Origin: Plebeiibacterium marinum
GTDB taxonomy: Bacteria; Bacteroidota; Bacteroidia; Bacteroidales; Marinilabiliaceae
Assembly: GCF_026013615.1 (NCBI RefSeq)
Contig: NZ_JAPDPI010000017.1
Span: forward strand, 1 to 64,000
Direction: 5' to 3'
Length of the DNA: 64,000 nt
Shown here in pieces: positions 54,969 to 63,260 of this stretch. Under the pieces are notes generated by a model that was given only the letters and a program-made list of their open reading frames with translations, made no database searches and was not told where the DNA came from. Position 1 is the first letter of the stretch. The number at the start of each line of letters is the position of its first letter. The position numbers and the translations under genes were made by a program.

Positions 54969-55484
54969 CTACCAGGTGTGGTCTGTTCCCCATTGGTTGT
55001 GAACACGCAATACCTGCTCCAATACATCACGGACACAACCTTCACCTCCGTTTTTATGACTGATATATTTGCAAAGGCTCTTGATCTCTTCCACTGCATC
55101 AGCCGGACAAACAGGAACACCCACTACTTTCATTACCGGGTGATCAGGCAAGTCATCTCCCATATACATGATATTCTCAGGCTTTAAATCTCTCTTTTTT
55201 ATCCATTCATTAAACTGAACCATTTTATCGGAAGCTCCCATATAAACATCCTGTACCCCAAGGTTTAAATACCTTTTGCGCACAGCTTCGGTATTTCCAC
55301 CTGTAATTATAGCAACCGGGTACCCTAACTTTACTGCCAGCTGCATGGCAAATCCATCTTTAATATTTGCAGTACGCATGGGTTCTCCGTTGGGATGGAT
55401 CGGGATTATTTGTGCCGATAAAACTCCATCTACATCAAAGGCAAAAGCCTTCACATTTTTTAAATCTTCTTTAAAATTACTCAT
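54969..55484 (-). CDS. KdsC-like HAD phosphatase
   Basis: A HAD-IIIA hydrolase of 171 residues resembling 3-deoxy-D-manno-octulosonate 8-phosphate phosphatase. The nucleophile motif AFAFDVDGVLS near 13-23, the motif II Thr in AIITGGNTEAV, the lysine in GASDKMVQF, and the metal-binding MGDDLPDHPVMKVVG are present. The product is expected to make KDO for lipopolysaccharide. The gene begins the KdsC-like/UbiA/Maf row. A G9 tract lies about 55 bases upstream of its start. Confidence 0.9.
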   Translation of the reverse strand: MSNFKEDLKNVKAFAFDVDGVLSAQIIPIHPNGEPMRTANIKDGFAMQLAVKLGYPVAIITGGNTEAVRKRYLNLGVQDVYMGASDKMVQFNEWIKKRDLKPENIMYMGDDLPDHPVMKVVGVPVCPADAVEEIKSLCKYISHKNGGEGCVRDVLEQVLRVHNQWGTDHTW

Positions 55485-55537
55485 GTATATTGATTGTATA
55501 ATGCTACAGCTGCGAATTTACGAAAATTTAGTTAATA

Positions 55538-55546
55538 GGGGGGGGG
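55538..55546. repeat. Homopolymer tract of nine G
   Basis: An isolated G9 run (C9 on the coding strand of the KdsC-like gene) in an AT-rich intergenic space, about 55 bases upstream of the start codon. Confidence 0.8.
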
Positions 55547-55565
55547 TAGCTTTTAGCGGATAGCT

Positions 55566-55620
55566 ATTGGCTATAAGCTTTTGGCCCTTTGCTATCAGCT
55601 ATTGGCTATTGACTATTACC
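55566..55620. repeat. Degenerate heptad repeat
   Basis: In-phase units include TTGGCTA, TAAGCTT, TTGGCCC, TTTGCTA, TCAGCTA, TTGGCTA, TTGACTA between the FetB-like stop and the KdsC-like promoter region. It overlaps the last codons of the FetB-like gene. Confidence 0.6.
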
Positions 55621-56409
55621 CCCCTTAAAAATCCCCTCCTTTAATCTGCCGTAACCATCAAAAACAAATCTATTGGACAACAGTATTCCAAGAAAAAGAT
55701 TGATAGTACAGCCGGTAAAAATGGCCAGCATAATCATTATCTGGTATTTAATAGCAACGGTTGGCGAACTCCCTCCCAAAATCTGCCCAGTCATCATACC
55801 GGGCAATGATATTAACCCCATCACAGTCATCATAGCAATCATGGGGTTTAGCCCGCGTTTAACCGATTCGGAAATATAAGGGCGCAATGCCATTTTAGAA
55901 TCTGAAGCGTTGGTCAGCAAAAAGAAATACAAATCACTTTTTTCTGAAAGACCTTTAAAATAGGCGGTCAGCCCCACAATATTATGATTTAACGAATTGC
56001 CAATTATCATACCGGTTATAGGAATAAAATACCGCGCATCAAAAACATAATCGAGCCGGATAACAAACCCTAAAAAGAATGTATCGATAATTAAAACAGA
56101 AATAAACGAAGAAAGAAACATGGGCAGGATAAAAAACCTCCAGTTTAATCCAATCCTTTTTATCGAAGCCGAAGCTCCAACCACTATCATCACAAATACC
56201 CATAAGGAATTAATCCAGGCATTGTTCTGTTCAAAAATCCATTCAAGGTATACAGCCACCAACGATAACTGTAGCGACATGCGCACGATGGCCAACAAAA
56301 TGCTTTTTACCAGTTTTATTTTGTAGTACAGCAACAATAAAACTGGAATAATCATGATTGAAAACCCCAATATCAAATCAATAAGGTCTATATCTGTTAT
56401 TTGTTTCAT
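55606..56409 (-). CDS. FetB/UPF0014-family ABC permease
   Basis: A membrane protein of 267 residues with about seven helices. Family marks: FIPITGMIIGNSLN, LLTNASDSKMALRPYISESVKRGLNPMI and GLISLPGMMTGQILGGSSP. In E. coli the FetAB pair exports iron under oxidative stress; by that analogy this is an iron or metal exporter subunit. It is translated 23 bases behind its ATPase gene. Confidence 0.9.
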   Translation of the reverse strand: MKQITDIDLIDLILGFSIMIIPVLLLLYYKIKLVKSILLAIVRMSLQLSLVAVYLEWIFEQNNAWINSLWVFVMIVVGASASIKRIGLNWRFFILPMFLSSFISVLIIDTFFLGFVIRLDYVFDARYFIPITGMIIGNSLNHNIVGLTAYFKGLSEKSDLYFFLLTNASDSKMALRPYISESVKRGLNPMIAMMTVMGLISLPGMMTGQILGGSSPTVAIKYQIMIMLAIFTGCTINLFLGILLSNRFVFDGYGRLKEGIFKGGNSQ

Positions 56410-56432
56410 ACCTATATAAAATTAGATAGATG

Positions 56433-57029
56433 TTATCCTAACTCTATAATCCTATCAGAATGCTCCATCCATGTTTTATTATGCGATGCGGTGAAAAAAG
56501 TTTTATCGCCGGTGCTTTTTACTACATCCAACAGCATTTTGATGCTTTCTTCATCAAGCGATGATGTGGGTTCATCCATTAAAACCAAAGGCCTGTTAAT
56601 GCCCAAACAGATAGCTACAACCACACGTTGCTTTTGTCCGCCACTTATTTTCTTAAAACTCTTTGACAAAAAATCAGAATCCAATCCCAGTTTATCCAAA
56701 ACCTGTTTTATTGAATTGATATTAGACTTTAAATTAAGCATTTCAATTAACTCCATACCGCAATCAACAGGAAGGTTCACATTCTGCGGAATCCATATTA
56801 TCTGTTCCCGTATTTTATTAATTGTATGCTCCCCCAGCTCAACACCGTTTATCAAAACAGTTCCCGAAGCAGGCAACACATAGCCTTGCAGTATTTTTAA
56901 CAGTGATGTTTTCCCTTTTCCAGAAGCTGCATTTACAGTTACAAATTCTCCTTTATAAATTTCAAAACTCAAATCACGAAAAACAGGAATACGATCAAAC
57001 GAAAGCGAAAGTTTATTACATACAATCAT
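56433..57029 (-). CDS. FetA-like ABC transporter ATPase
   Basis: A 198-residue ATPase for the FetB-like permease. Q-loop WIPQNVNLP, signature ISGGQKQRV, Walker B LVLMDEPTSSLDEE and the H-loop FFTASHNK are intact. The Walker A reads AASGKGKTS rather than GxSGxGKS; the first glycine is replaced by alanine, which may still allow nucleotide binding. It is short, as usual for this subfamily, and overlaps no neighbour. Confidence 0.9.
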   Translation of the reverse strand: MIVCNKLSLSFDRIPVFRDLSFEIYKGEFVTVNAASGKGKTSLLKILQGYVLPASGTVLINGVELGEHTINKIREQIIWIPQNVNLPVDCGMELIEMLNLKSNINSIKQVLDKLGLDSDFLSKSFKKISGGQKQRVVVAICLGINRPLVLMDEPTSSLDEESIKMLLDVVKSTGDKTFFTASHNKTWMEHSDRIIELG

Positions 57030-57137
57030 TGTTGCATATTAAATTTTAAGCTAAAAATACAATGTAATTCCATCCTTCACAACGTTTCATCGACTATTTA
57101 CATTAATTTTAATGTAGCATTAAACAAATTAAGGGGT

Positions 57138-57680
57138 ATGAGGATATTTATAGGCATAAAATTGGATTTGGCAAAACAACTGAACCAGGTTCAAACTATT
57201 TTTCATGAGGATACCAAAATAAAATGGGTAAAAGAAAACAACCTGCACCTTACACTCTTGTTTATAGGAAACATCGACCGTGATATTGTTCCGGAGTTGA
57301 AACAAAATCTGGAAACCACCTTATCCTCAGAAAACACATTTACCATACAGGTTCAGGACTACGGCACATTTATAAAACGAAGAAAACCGGGCATTTTATG
57401 GTTAAAGGTGCATCAAAACGATGTGTTAGAATCCTTACAATCAAAAATAACAAAGGCTACTTTAAAAATCATTCCGGATTTAAACATCCAGCACAACCAA
57501 TATACCCCTCACATTACACTGGCAAGGTATCATCATTCATTAAAAATAGACCCTGAGCTGTTGAATGCCTCAAGTAACAACGCTATAGACACTCATCATA
57601 TCACCGAAATCCAAATTATTGAAAGCAAATCTCAGCCCGGAGGTGTGGTTTACAACATACTGGAAAGAATTTCACTTTAA
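57138..57680 (+). CDS. thpR: RNA 2',3'-cyclic phosphodiesterase
   Basis: A 2H-phosphoesterase of 180 residues that opens 2',3'-cyclic phosphates on RNA ends. The two HxTx motifs are clear: HLTLLFIGN near 36 and HITLARY near 131. The start MRIFIGIKL is typical, with an AAGGGG upstream as a possible ribosome site. It is cytosolic and a single gene on the plus strand. Confidence 0.94.
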   Translation: MRIFIGIKLDLAKQLNQVQTIFHEDTKIKWVKENNLHLTLLFIGNIDRDIVPELKQNLETTLSSENTFTIQVQDYGTFIKRRKPGILWLKVHQNDVLESLQSKITKATLKIIPDLNIQHNQYTPHITLARYHHSLKIDPELLNASSNNAIDTHHITEIQIIESKSQPGGVVYNILERISL

Positions 57681-57723
57681 AAAACGCCGAAATGGTTTCC
57701 AATAAACTTTTTTAGCTTTCGGC
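57679..57723 (-). terminator. Terminator-like hairpin
   Basis: Read on the minus strand, GCCGAAA pairs with TTTCGGC over a 24-base loop, followed by GTTTTTTAAA. TTTCGGCAATNAC also recurs as a direct repeat at 57717 and 57759. Confidence 0.4.
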
Positions 57724-57725
57724 AA

Positions 57726-58035
57726 TTACCGAAGAACCTTTTTATGAATTAAAGAGCATTTCGGCAATAACGAACACTTATATAAATCCCTATAATATTT
57801 TAAACTGTCTTCATACGACAGATATTCTTCATGAGAAAATTTTGCAATCTCTGCAACCTCAAACACTCGCTCAAACACCCTTTCTTTCAAATTTTCAGGA
57901 AGTCTATCAAGCTTATGCAGATTTTTAAGTACATACAACCACTTGTCATAATGAGATTCTAGTTCGTCAATTGTTTTATTAAACTTAGGCATCTCAAAAT
58001 AATGGATTGATGTATTTTTCTTTAATGTCGCTCAT
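57726..58035 (-). pseudogene. Rpn-family nuclease/transposase, gutted remnant
   Basis: The 88-codon ORF (FNKTIDELESHYDKWLYVLKNL, FEVAEIAKFSHEEYLSYEDSLKYYRDL) is the C-terminal part of an Rpn (PD-(D/E)XK) recombination-promoting nuclease. Directly upstream, in another frame from an ATG at 58035, lies MSDIKEKYINPLF, the family's typical N-terminus; a stop follows. The roughly 200 residues between, with the catalytic core, are gone, and the frame is broken. Confidence 0.75.
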
Positions 58036-58131
58036 AATGCAATTTTTATTTCAAAAGTACATTTTTTTATAAAAAAATCACCAAACTATTGATCAGAAGC
58101 CCCTTTTAGCAAATTACCTTGAATATACAGC

Positions 58132-58167
58132 AAAAAAAAGGGCTTCACGTTTGAAGCCCTTTTTCTT
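58132..58167 (-). terminator. Terminator of the barrel-protein gene
   Basis: AAAAGGGCTTCA and TGAAGCCCTTTTT form a 12-pair stem with a 4-base loop, flanked by A- and T-runs, about 20-50 bases behind the stop. Confidence 0.8.
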
Positions 58168-58183
58168 GTGATAACAATCCGGA

Positions 58184-58765
58184 TTAAATTCCGAAAAGCC
58201 TATATCCTAATGTAAATGTTAACACATTTGTTTTTTGACCAATATCAAATGTTTTTAAGTCAGAAATATCTGACAATCCCCATTCGTAACGCACATCAGC
58301 AGTCAGTTTCCAAATTGAGATTCCGCCACCTGCCTGAAAGGTCCAGTTTGATGTTTTTAAGTCGTTTAAATCATCTTTAGATATAAACGAAGCTACAGGA
58401 CCTGCTAAACCATAAATTCGGGCCACTTTTAAATCCAACAGCTGCAAGTTTACCAACAATGGAACATCCCATGTTTTGATATCGCCACCATAGTTAACCC
58501 CTTCAATAGTTAATCCGGCTTGCTTTTTAGCATAATAAATCTCTGGCTGAAATGACACATCACCAAACAGTTTAATTTTTCCATAAGCTCCAAATAAAAA
58601 TCCGTTTTTAGCTTCATCTTTAACCAAATTCTTATCAACGTTGTTATAATCAAGTTTCAGTTTAGTACTGTTAAAACCGGTTTTTAATCCTAATTCCAAT
58701 CTATTTTGAGCATTTACTCCCAGCATCATAACCACCAATGCTGATAAAAGAAATAATTTCTTCAT
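58184..58765 (-). CDS. PorT-family outer-membrane beta-barrel protein
   Basis: A 193-residue exported protein: a signal peptide (KKLFLLSALVVMMLGVNAQ), then about eight amphipathic strands (LELGLKTGFNST, GAYGKIKLFGDVSFQPEIYY, TFQAGGGISIWKLTADVRYEWG), ending TFTLGYRLFGI. The fold is the OMP_b-brl_2/PorT type, found in large numbers in this phylum, mostly of unknown function. It has its own terminator. Confidence 0.88.
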   Translation of the reverse strand: MKKLFLLSALVVMMLGVNAQNRLELGLKTGFNSTKLKLDYNNVDKNLVKDEAKNGFLFGAYGKIKLFGDVSFQPEIYYAKKQAGLTIEGVNYGGDIKTWDVPLLVNLQLLDLKVARIYGLAGPVASFISKDDLNDLKTSNWTFQAGGGISIWKLTADVRYEWGLSDISDLKTFDIGQKTNVLTFTLGYRLFGI

Positions 58766-58838
58766 AATCTAAAAGATTTGTTTATTGTTATTGTGTTTGT
58801 AAAAATATAGACAAGTTTATGTGATATGACACGTAAAT

Positions 58839-59771
58839 TTATTTCAAAAAAATTGCTCTCGCTTCTTGTTCCTGCGGCAACAGGCAATGGTAAATAAAAT
58901 AATTAACCGGAACTTCAATCCCATGTTTTGCTGCCAGTTTTACCACACTACCATTTTGATACTCCAGCTCCGATGGACGACCGGCCCAAATATCACGCGC
59001 CATTGATGAATTAGCAGATGGGGCAAAGGACATAGTTGCCGCCAATGTTTTTTCCTTTACTGTTTCAGGAAGTTTTACACCTTCTGCCTGAGAAACAAAA
59101 TACATCTCATCAATCATTTTAACCATCATCTCCTTTAACTCCGGGGTTTGGCACAGAACGCCATAATTGGCTTTGGTAAGTGCTCCCAGTCCTCCCAAAC
59201 ATATTAAAAGAAACTTTTTCCAGGTGTCCGCCTGTATATAATCCGAAAGCTTATTTTTGATCCCGGCTCTGTTAAACACCTCCTGAATACGCCTGGCTCT
59301 GTCAGAAATGGAGTGATCCAACTCTCCAAAAATCAGATATGGTTCGGCACTCATATGCTCTATTACGCCTGGTTCTTTTATTTTACTAAAGATATTACAC
59401 AAACCTCCCATCACATTTTCATCGGGAAGCTCTTCCTGCAACTCTTTGGCAGCCATTACCCCATTTTGCAAAGGGATTACGATTGTACGTTCTGAAACAA
59501 TTTCCTTTAATTGTTCAGCTACCTCTTTTACCTGCCATGCTTTGGTACCTACCAACACCAATTCTACATCCTTTAACCTGGATACTGAATCAACAACAGA
59601 GGCATCCTGAAGCAAATAATCACCTTTAGGACTTAGTAACTGAAGCCCTTTTTCAGCGATTACTTTTCCATGTGCTCCGCGAGCCACAAAAGTTACGTTA
59701 TTACCTGCTTGAGCCAAACGGGCACCAAAGTACCCACCTACCCCTCCTGTTCCTATAATTGCTATGTTCAT
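58839..59771 (-). CDS. 2-Dehydropantoate 2-reductase family protein
   Basis: A ketopantoate-reductase-like enzyme of 310 residues from the ATG at 59771; the track start adds 12 residues. The Rossmann motif AIIGTGGVGGYFGARLAQAG, PLQNGVMA, and the C-terminal domain with the active-site lysine in ADTWKKFLLICLGG, followed by SMARDIWAGRPSELEYQNG, are all present. In pantothenate synthesis it would reduce ketopantoate, but many paralogues act on other 2-oxo acids and no pan genes are nearby. Confidence 0.9.
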   Translation of the reverse strand: MNIAIIGTGGVGGYFGARLAQAGNNVTFVARGAHGKVIAEKGLQLLSPKGDYLLQDASVVDSVSRLKDVELVLVGTKAWQVKEVAEQLKEIVSERTIVIPLQNGVMAAKELQEELPDENVMGGLCNIFSKIKEPGVIEHMSAEPYLIFGELDHSISDRARRIQEVFNRAGIKNKLSDYIQADTWKKFLLICLGGLGALTKANYGVLCQTPELKEMMVKMIDEMYFVSQAEGVKLPETVKEKTLAATMSFAPSANSSMARDIWAGRPSELEYQNGSVVKLAAKHGIEVPVNYFIYHCLLPQEQEARAIFLK

Positions 59772-59798
59772 GGTATATAGATTTTTGTCAATTGGAAA

Positions 59799-59836
59799 AT
59801 TAGTCATTGGTCATTAGTCATTGGTTGTTGATAATT
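59799..59836. repeat. Degenerate heptad repeat
   Basis: In-phase units TTAGTCA, TTGGTCA, TTAGTCA, TTGGTTG, TTGATAA lie directly upstream of the reductase gene. Confidence 0.55.
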
Positions 59837-59898
59837 TTTATGCAAAAGTATGTATATTATCTGCAAGAAAACTCCTAAAACAATTATAACTCCAATCG

Positions 59899-59984
59899 CT
59901 CATCCCTAGCCACTAAAGGGGAAATCCCTACCTCTGTGCGGATTGACGGTTCTCCCTTTAGTCAAAGGGTATGAGGAAGGGAGA
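59899..59984. repeat. Structured dispersed repeat, copy 2
   Basis: It begins CTCATCCCTAG and shares AAAGGGGAA, TGTG, TTGA and TCTCCCTT in order with copy 1 at 14100. Its ends CTCATCCC and GGGTATGAG are near-complementary, and AAAGGGGAA faces TTCTCCCTTT, so it can fold into one long hairpin. Confidence 0.6.
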
Positions 59985-60017
59985 AATTGGACTTTTCTTA
60001 CCAACACTACATAACAA

Positions 60018-60053
60018 CCATTGACTATTGACTATTGACTAATGACCATTTTA
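60018..60053. repeat. Degenerate heptad repeat
   Basis: In-phase units CCATTGA, CTATTGA, CTATTGA, CTAATGA, CCATTTT abut the queF stop codon. Confidence 0.55.
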
Positions 60054-60929
60054 TTGACGAAATGATGGTGAAGTTAATATTTTTGATTGGATGATATTAT
60101 CAGGAAGGCATTCCTTTTTATTGGCCCTGACCGGACAAATATCTATTCCGCCCCTACGGGTATACAAACAAGAAACCATCAATATCTCAGGATCAAATTT
60201 ATCCAGTAAACGCTTATAAACCATTTCACAAATCTCTTCATGAAAATGGTTTTCATCACGAATTGAAACTAAATATTTTAGCAATGAAATTTTATCAATA
60301 TCATATTTCGATTTGATATGAATAAATGCGCTACCCCAATCCGGTTGATGGGTGATTTTACAATTGCTACGTAGCAAATGGGTTGACACTTTAATCTCGG
60401 CAACTGATTCCGTGGCAATTCCAGTCAGCAAGCTTTCTTCTTCATTATAAATATCAAAGGAAACTTTATCTGCATCGGGTAGTGCTTCTAACAATTGATA
60501 ATCATTAAAATCATACTTCCCCAAATTATATTCAGAATGAAAAGAAAGGCTGATGTTTGTTTTTAACAAACCAGATAAATCATTTTTTATCGTTTCCAGT
60601 ACAATTTCAATCCCTTCTTCCCTGTTTTGTCCGTACCCCCCCATATTAAATGAGTTTAAGTACAGCTTTAAAGACTTGCTTTCAACCAAACATTCACTAC
60701 AACAAGAATACACCACTTTTAAAACTCCGGTAACTGGCAAACCCTTTTGTGTTAAAAAGCCCAACTCATATGCATGCCAGGCATCCATTCCTACAAAAGG
60801 AAGATTATCATCTTTAATATGATACTGCTCACGGTTTAAATAACGGGGTACCGCAACCAAAATTTCGGGTGCATATTCACGCGGGTGACTTATTTGTTTG
60901 CCTAATACTTTTCCTTCTATGGGGTTCAT
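60051..60929 (-). CDS. queF: 7-Cyano-7-deazaguanine reductase, long form
   Basis: Reduces preQ0 to preQ1 with NADPH in queuosine synthesis. The 292 residues match the two-domain (E. coli-like) form. The catalytic cysteine lies in VYSCCSECLVESKSLKLY (about 93-110), the substrate glutamate in FHEEICE, and the C-terminal CLYTRRGGIDICPVRA is a QueF signature. It lies with queE and queC on one strand; spaces of 195 and 97 bases suggest loose coupling. queD is not in the window. Confidence 0.95.
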   Translation of the reverse strand: MNPIEGKVLGKQISHPREYAPEILVAVPRYLNREQYHIKDDNLPFVGMDAWHAYELGFLTQKGLPVTGVLKVVYSCCSECLVESKSLKLYLNSFNMGGYGQNREEGIEIVLETIKNDLSGLLKTNISLSFHSEYNLGKYDFNDYQLLEALPDADKVSFDIYNEEESLLTGIATESVAEIKVSTHLLRSNCKITHQPDWGSAFIHIKSKYDIDKISLLKYLVSIRDENHFHEEICEMVYKRLLDKFDPEILMVSCLYTRRGGIDICPVRANKKECLPDNIIQSKILTSPSFRQ

Positions 60930-61093
60930 GTTGTTAAATAAGATATTATTCTTTCTTTCAAAATTACATTAATCTATGATAAAAATTTGCAACGAAATAT
61001 AAGAAATTTATTCACTACACAAGAACAACTAAAACAACGCGTTCCAAGTCTGTTAACTCCAACAAGCGATTCGCATAATTACCTATTTCAAAC

Positions 61094-61128
61094 CTACAAT
61101 TGACAATTGTTAATTGCTAACTGATCAC
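61094..61128. repeat. Degenerate heptad repeat
   Basis: In-phase units CAATTGA, CAATTGT, TAATTGC, TAACTGA run into the queE stop codon. Confidence 0.5.
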
Positions 61129-62042
61129 ACTCCCTGTTTGCTTCCAAATAAATCGATATGAACCCTTGGAGTAAATTTCCATCCATTCTGGATACACATC
61201 TTAAGTACAATTGGTGTTGATTGCGCAATTTGCTGCTGACTGGCACCCAGGGGCATCAACAAAATATCATTTTGACTATAGCCCATTAGTAAATCCAGAT
61301 AATCATTTTTAATTTCAGCTGCATCACTGGCTTTACCCACAACAAATTTCAACTGCAAATCCTTTTCTAAACTATTGGCAAAATAAATATAACTCTGCAA
61401 AACATTTAAATTACGACGCACCTCATGATGAAATTTTGAAGCACCAGTTTCCCCTTCCGCAAAGTATTCAAGCTTATCTTTTGAAGGAACCGAATTACTC
61501 AATTTTGGAGAAATACTGAATAAATCAATATATTGAGCTACTTCTTTATCGAAAATAGTACCGTTGGTTTCTACTGTGATATGTAGGTGTAATTCCTTTT
61601 TGATCAACCTGCATAACTCAGCCAATCCCTCTTTCTGTAACATAGGTTCTCCACCGGTGATCACCACATGTTGCATGTTTCCGATGTTATGCCGCACCAG
61701 GTCAACTATATCCCCGACTTGCAAAACACTTTTATTTTCAGGACGAAAAGAGGCATATGAAGTATCACACTTACAAAAGCTTCCATCATCCATTTGCCAC
61801 ACACAACGCAAGTTACAACTGGCCAACCGTATAAATAACGATGGCGTTCCAGCAAGCTTCCCTTCTCCCTGAATGGTACCGGCAATGTCGATACCCGTAT
61901 TGGGCTGATGCTTTAATATGTTTCCATGCTTATCTTTGGTAATAGGAAAAACTCCATCCCCTGCCAAAACAAGCCTGGCCGATCCTGTAATCCCTGTTTC
62001 TGTATGATTAACTTTTAACTCTTCTCCAACAAGTAATTCCAT
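61125..62042 (-). CDS. queE: 7-Carboxy-7-deazaguanine synthase with expanded cluster motif
   Basis: A radical-SAM enzyme of 305 residues that makes CDG in queuosine synthesis. IQGEGKLAGTPSLFIRLASC begins the fold. The [4Fe-4S] motif reads CNLRC followed by an insertion of nine residues and FCKCDT, that is C-x3-C-x11-C, instead of the usual C-x3-C-x2-C. ITGGEP and VETNGT are normal. Expanded motifs are known in some QueE groups. The N-terminal 30 residues precede the core. Confidence 0.93.
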   Translation of the reverse strand: MELLVGEELKVNHTETGITGSARLVLAGDGVFPITKDKHGNILKHQPNTGIDIAGTIQGEGKLAGTPSLFIRLASCNLRCVWQMDDGSFCKCDTSYASFRPENKSVLQVGDIVDLVRHNIGNMQHVVITGGEPMLQKEGLAELCRLIKKELHLHITVETNGTIFDKEVAQYIDLFSISPKLSNSVPSKDKLEYFAEGETGASKFHHEVRRNLNVLQSYIYFANSLEKDLQLKFVVGKASDAAEIKNDYLDLLMGYSQNDILLMPLGASQQQIAQSTPIVLKMCIQNGWKFTPRVHIDLFGSKQGV

Positions 62043-62091
62043 ATTCCTAATCTACAAATAACTAATTCTTCAACACTAATAACCAATTTAC

Positions 62092-62140
62092 AATGATCAA
62101 TGATCAATGAACAATTGACTAATGACTAATGACCAATAAC
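62092..62140. repeat. Degenerate heptad repeat
   Basis: In-phase units CAATGAT, CAATGAT, CAATGAA, CAATTGA, CTAATGA, CTAATGA, CCAATAA fill the queE-queC space. Confidence 0.7.
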
Positions 62141-62805
62141 TACAATGCCGGATCTTCAAATCCAGCTTCTGCAAAGGCTTTTGCCCTTAACAAACAGCTA
62201 TCACATGTTCCACAAGGCTTTTCTCCTCCCCTGTAGCACGACCAGGTTAACCCAAAGTCAACGCCCAACTCCATTCCAAGCTGTATCTCTTCTGCCTTGG
62301 TTTTATTCACAAAAGGAGCATTAATTTTTATCGGTTTGCCGCTTTCTGCACCCATCACTGTTCCCTTGTTTATGGCAGCTTCCATCGCATCAATAAACTC
62401 CTGCCTGCAATCAACATATCCGGAATAATCTACCTGACTCACTCCTATAAAAATATCCTGAGCTTCAATGCTCTCTGCATATGAGGCTGCTATAGATAAA
62501 AACACCATGTTTCGCGCAGGTACATAAGTCACCGGAATATCTGTGCGGTTCACATCACCATCCTCAACCTCTATATTTTTATCAGTTAATGATGAACCTC
62601 CAAAATCGCCAAGGTTAAGAGTTACAATTTTATGTGCGGCAACACCCGCCTTTTCTGCTATTGCTTTTGCATGGTTTAATTCTGTTTCATGCCTTTGCCC
62701 ATAATCAAATGATATGGCATGAACCTCATCAAAACCTTTACTTTTTGCTAAATATAATGCTACGGCAGAATCCAATCCGCCCGATAATAATACTACTGCT
62801 TTCAT
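62140..62805 (-). CDS. queC: 7-Cyano-7-deazaguanine synthase
   Basis: An ATP-dependent enzyme of 221 residues that converts CDG to preQ0. The PP-loop [13 protein letters not shown] (8-20), [22 protein letters not shown] and the C-terminal zinc cluster [21 protein letters not shown] are complete. Start of the queC-queE-queF group on the minus strand. Confidence 0.96.
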   Translation of the reverse strand: MKAVVLLSGGLDSAVALYLAKSKGFDEVHAISFDYGQRHETELNHAKAIAEKAGVAAHKIVTLNLGDFGGSSLTDKNIEVEDGDVNRTDIPVTYVPARNMVFLSIAASYAESIEAQDIFIGVSQVDYSGYVDCRQEFIDAMEAAINKGTVMGAESGKPIKINAPFVNKTKAEEIQLGMELGVDFGLTWSCYRGGEKPCGTCDSCLLRAKAFAEAGFEDPAL

Positions 62806-62811
62806 TCTACT

Positions 62812-62850
62812 TAGTTATTAGTTGTTGGCTTTTAGTTATTAGTTATTTCT
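62812..62850. repeat. Degenerate heptad repeat
   Basis: In-phase units TTATTAG, TTGTTGG, CTTTTAG, TTATTAG, TTATTTC lie upstream of queC. Confidence 0.5.
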
Positions 62851-63019
62851 ACTTAAGCTTAGAAATAAGGCTATTAATCATTTTTTGCTCACCATTTAGT
62901 TGGTTCATTATGAAAGAAACACTATAATCTCCTACAAGTTTTAGCTCGTCAATAACAACCAATTGCGTTTCCAATTCATAAGACGAACCTAAAGCAAATT
63001 CCAGAAATCTTTTAAATAG
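62849..63019 (-). pseudogene. Four-helix-bundle (S23-like) protein, C-terminal remnant
   Basis: On the minus strand an open frame without a start codon reads RFLEFALGSSYELETQLVVI, then DELKLVGDYSV and ending INSLISKLK. This is the second half of the 'four helix bundle' or 23S rRNA intervening-sequence protein family. The N-terminal half is absent and a stop codon (63020-63022) precedes it. The rest of the 455-base space up to the J-domain gene shows nothing. Confidence 0.75.
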
Positions 63020-63260
63020 CTAAAAACTATTATCTAATTTCAATATAAAAACGAAGGTAAAATGTACAGAAATATTACGTTGAAAGCACACTGTATAAAT
63101 ACCCTGGTTTTGTTTATAGACAGGATGGCGTAAACGAACTGTCTTGAATTATGAGTGCAAAAATATAAAATAATAGCTTATCCACCTCGCTTATTCTAAC
63201 TTTTTAAATAATAATGATTAGTTTAGTGTTTCTTAAAAAAAGCCCACAATAAAAACATAA

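Noticed and set aside
57717-57771. TTTCGGCAATNAC direct repeats as target-site duplication of an insertion
   Set aside because: The 30 bases between them are part of the Rpn remnant tail and no element is present; more likely overlapping hairpin arms of a terminator.
54914-62850. Short repeats as CRISPR arrays
   Set aside because: Units are 7 bases, drift in sequence and have no unique spacers; no cas genes are in the window.
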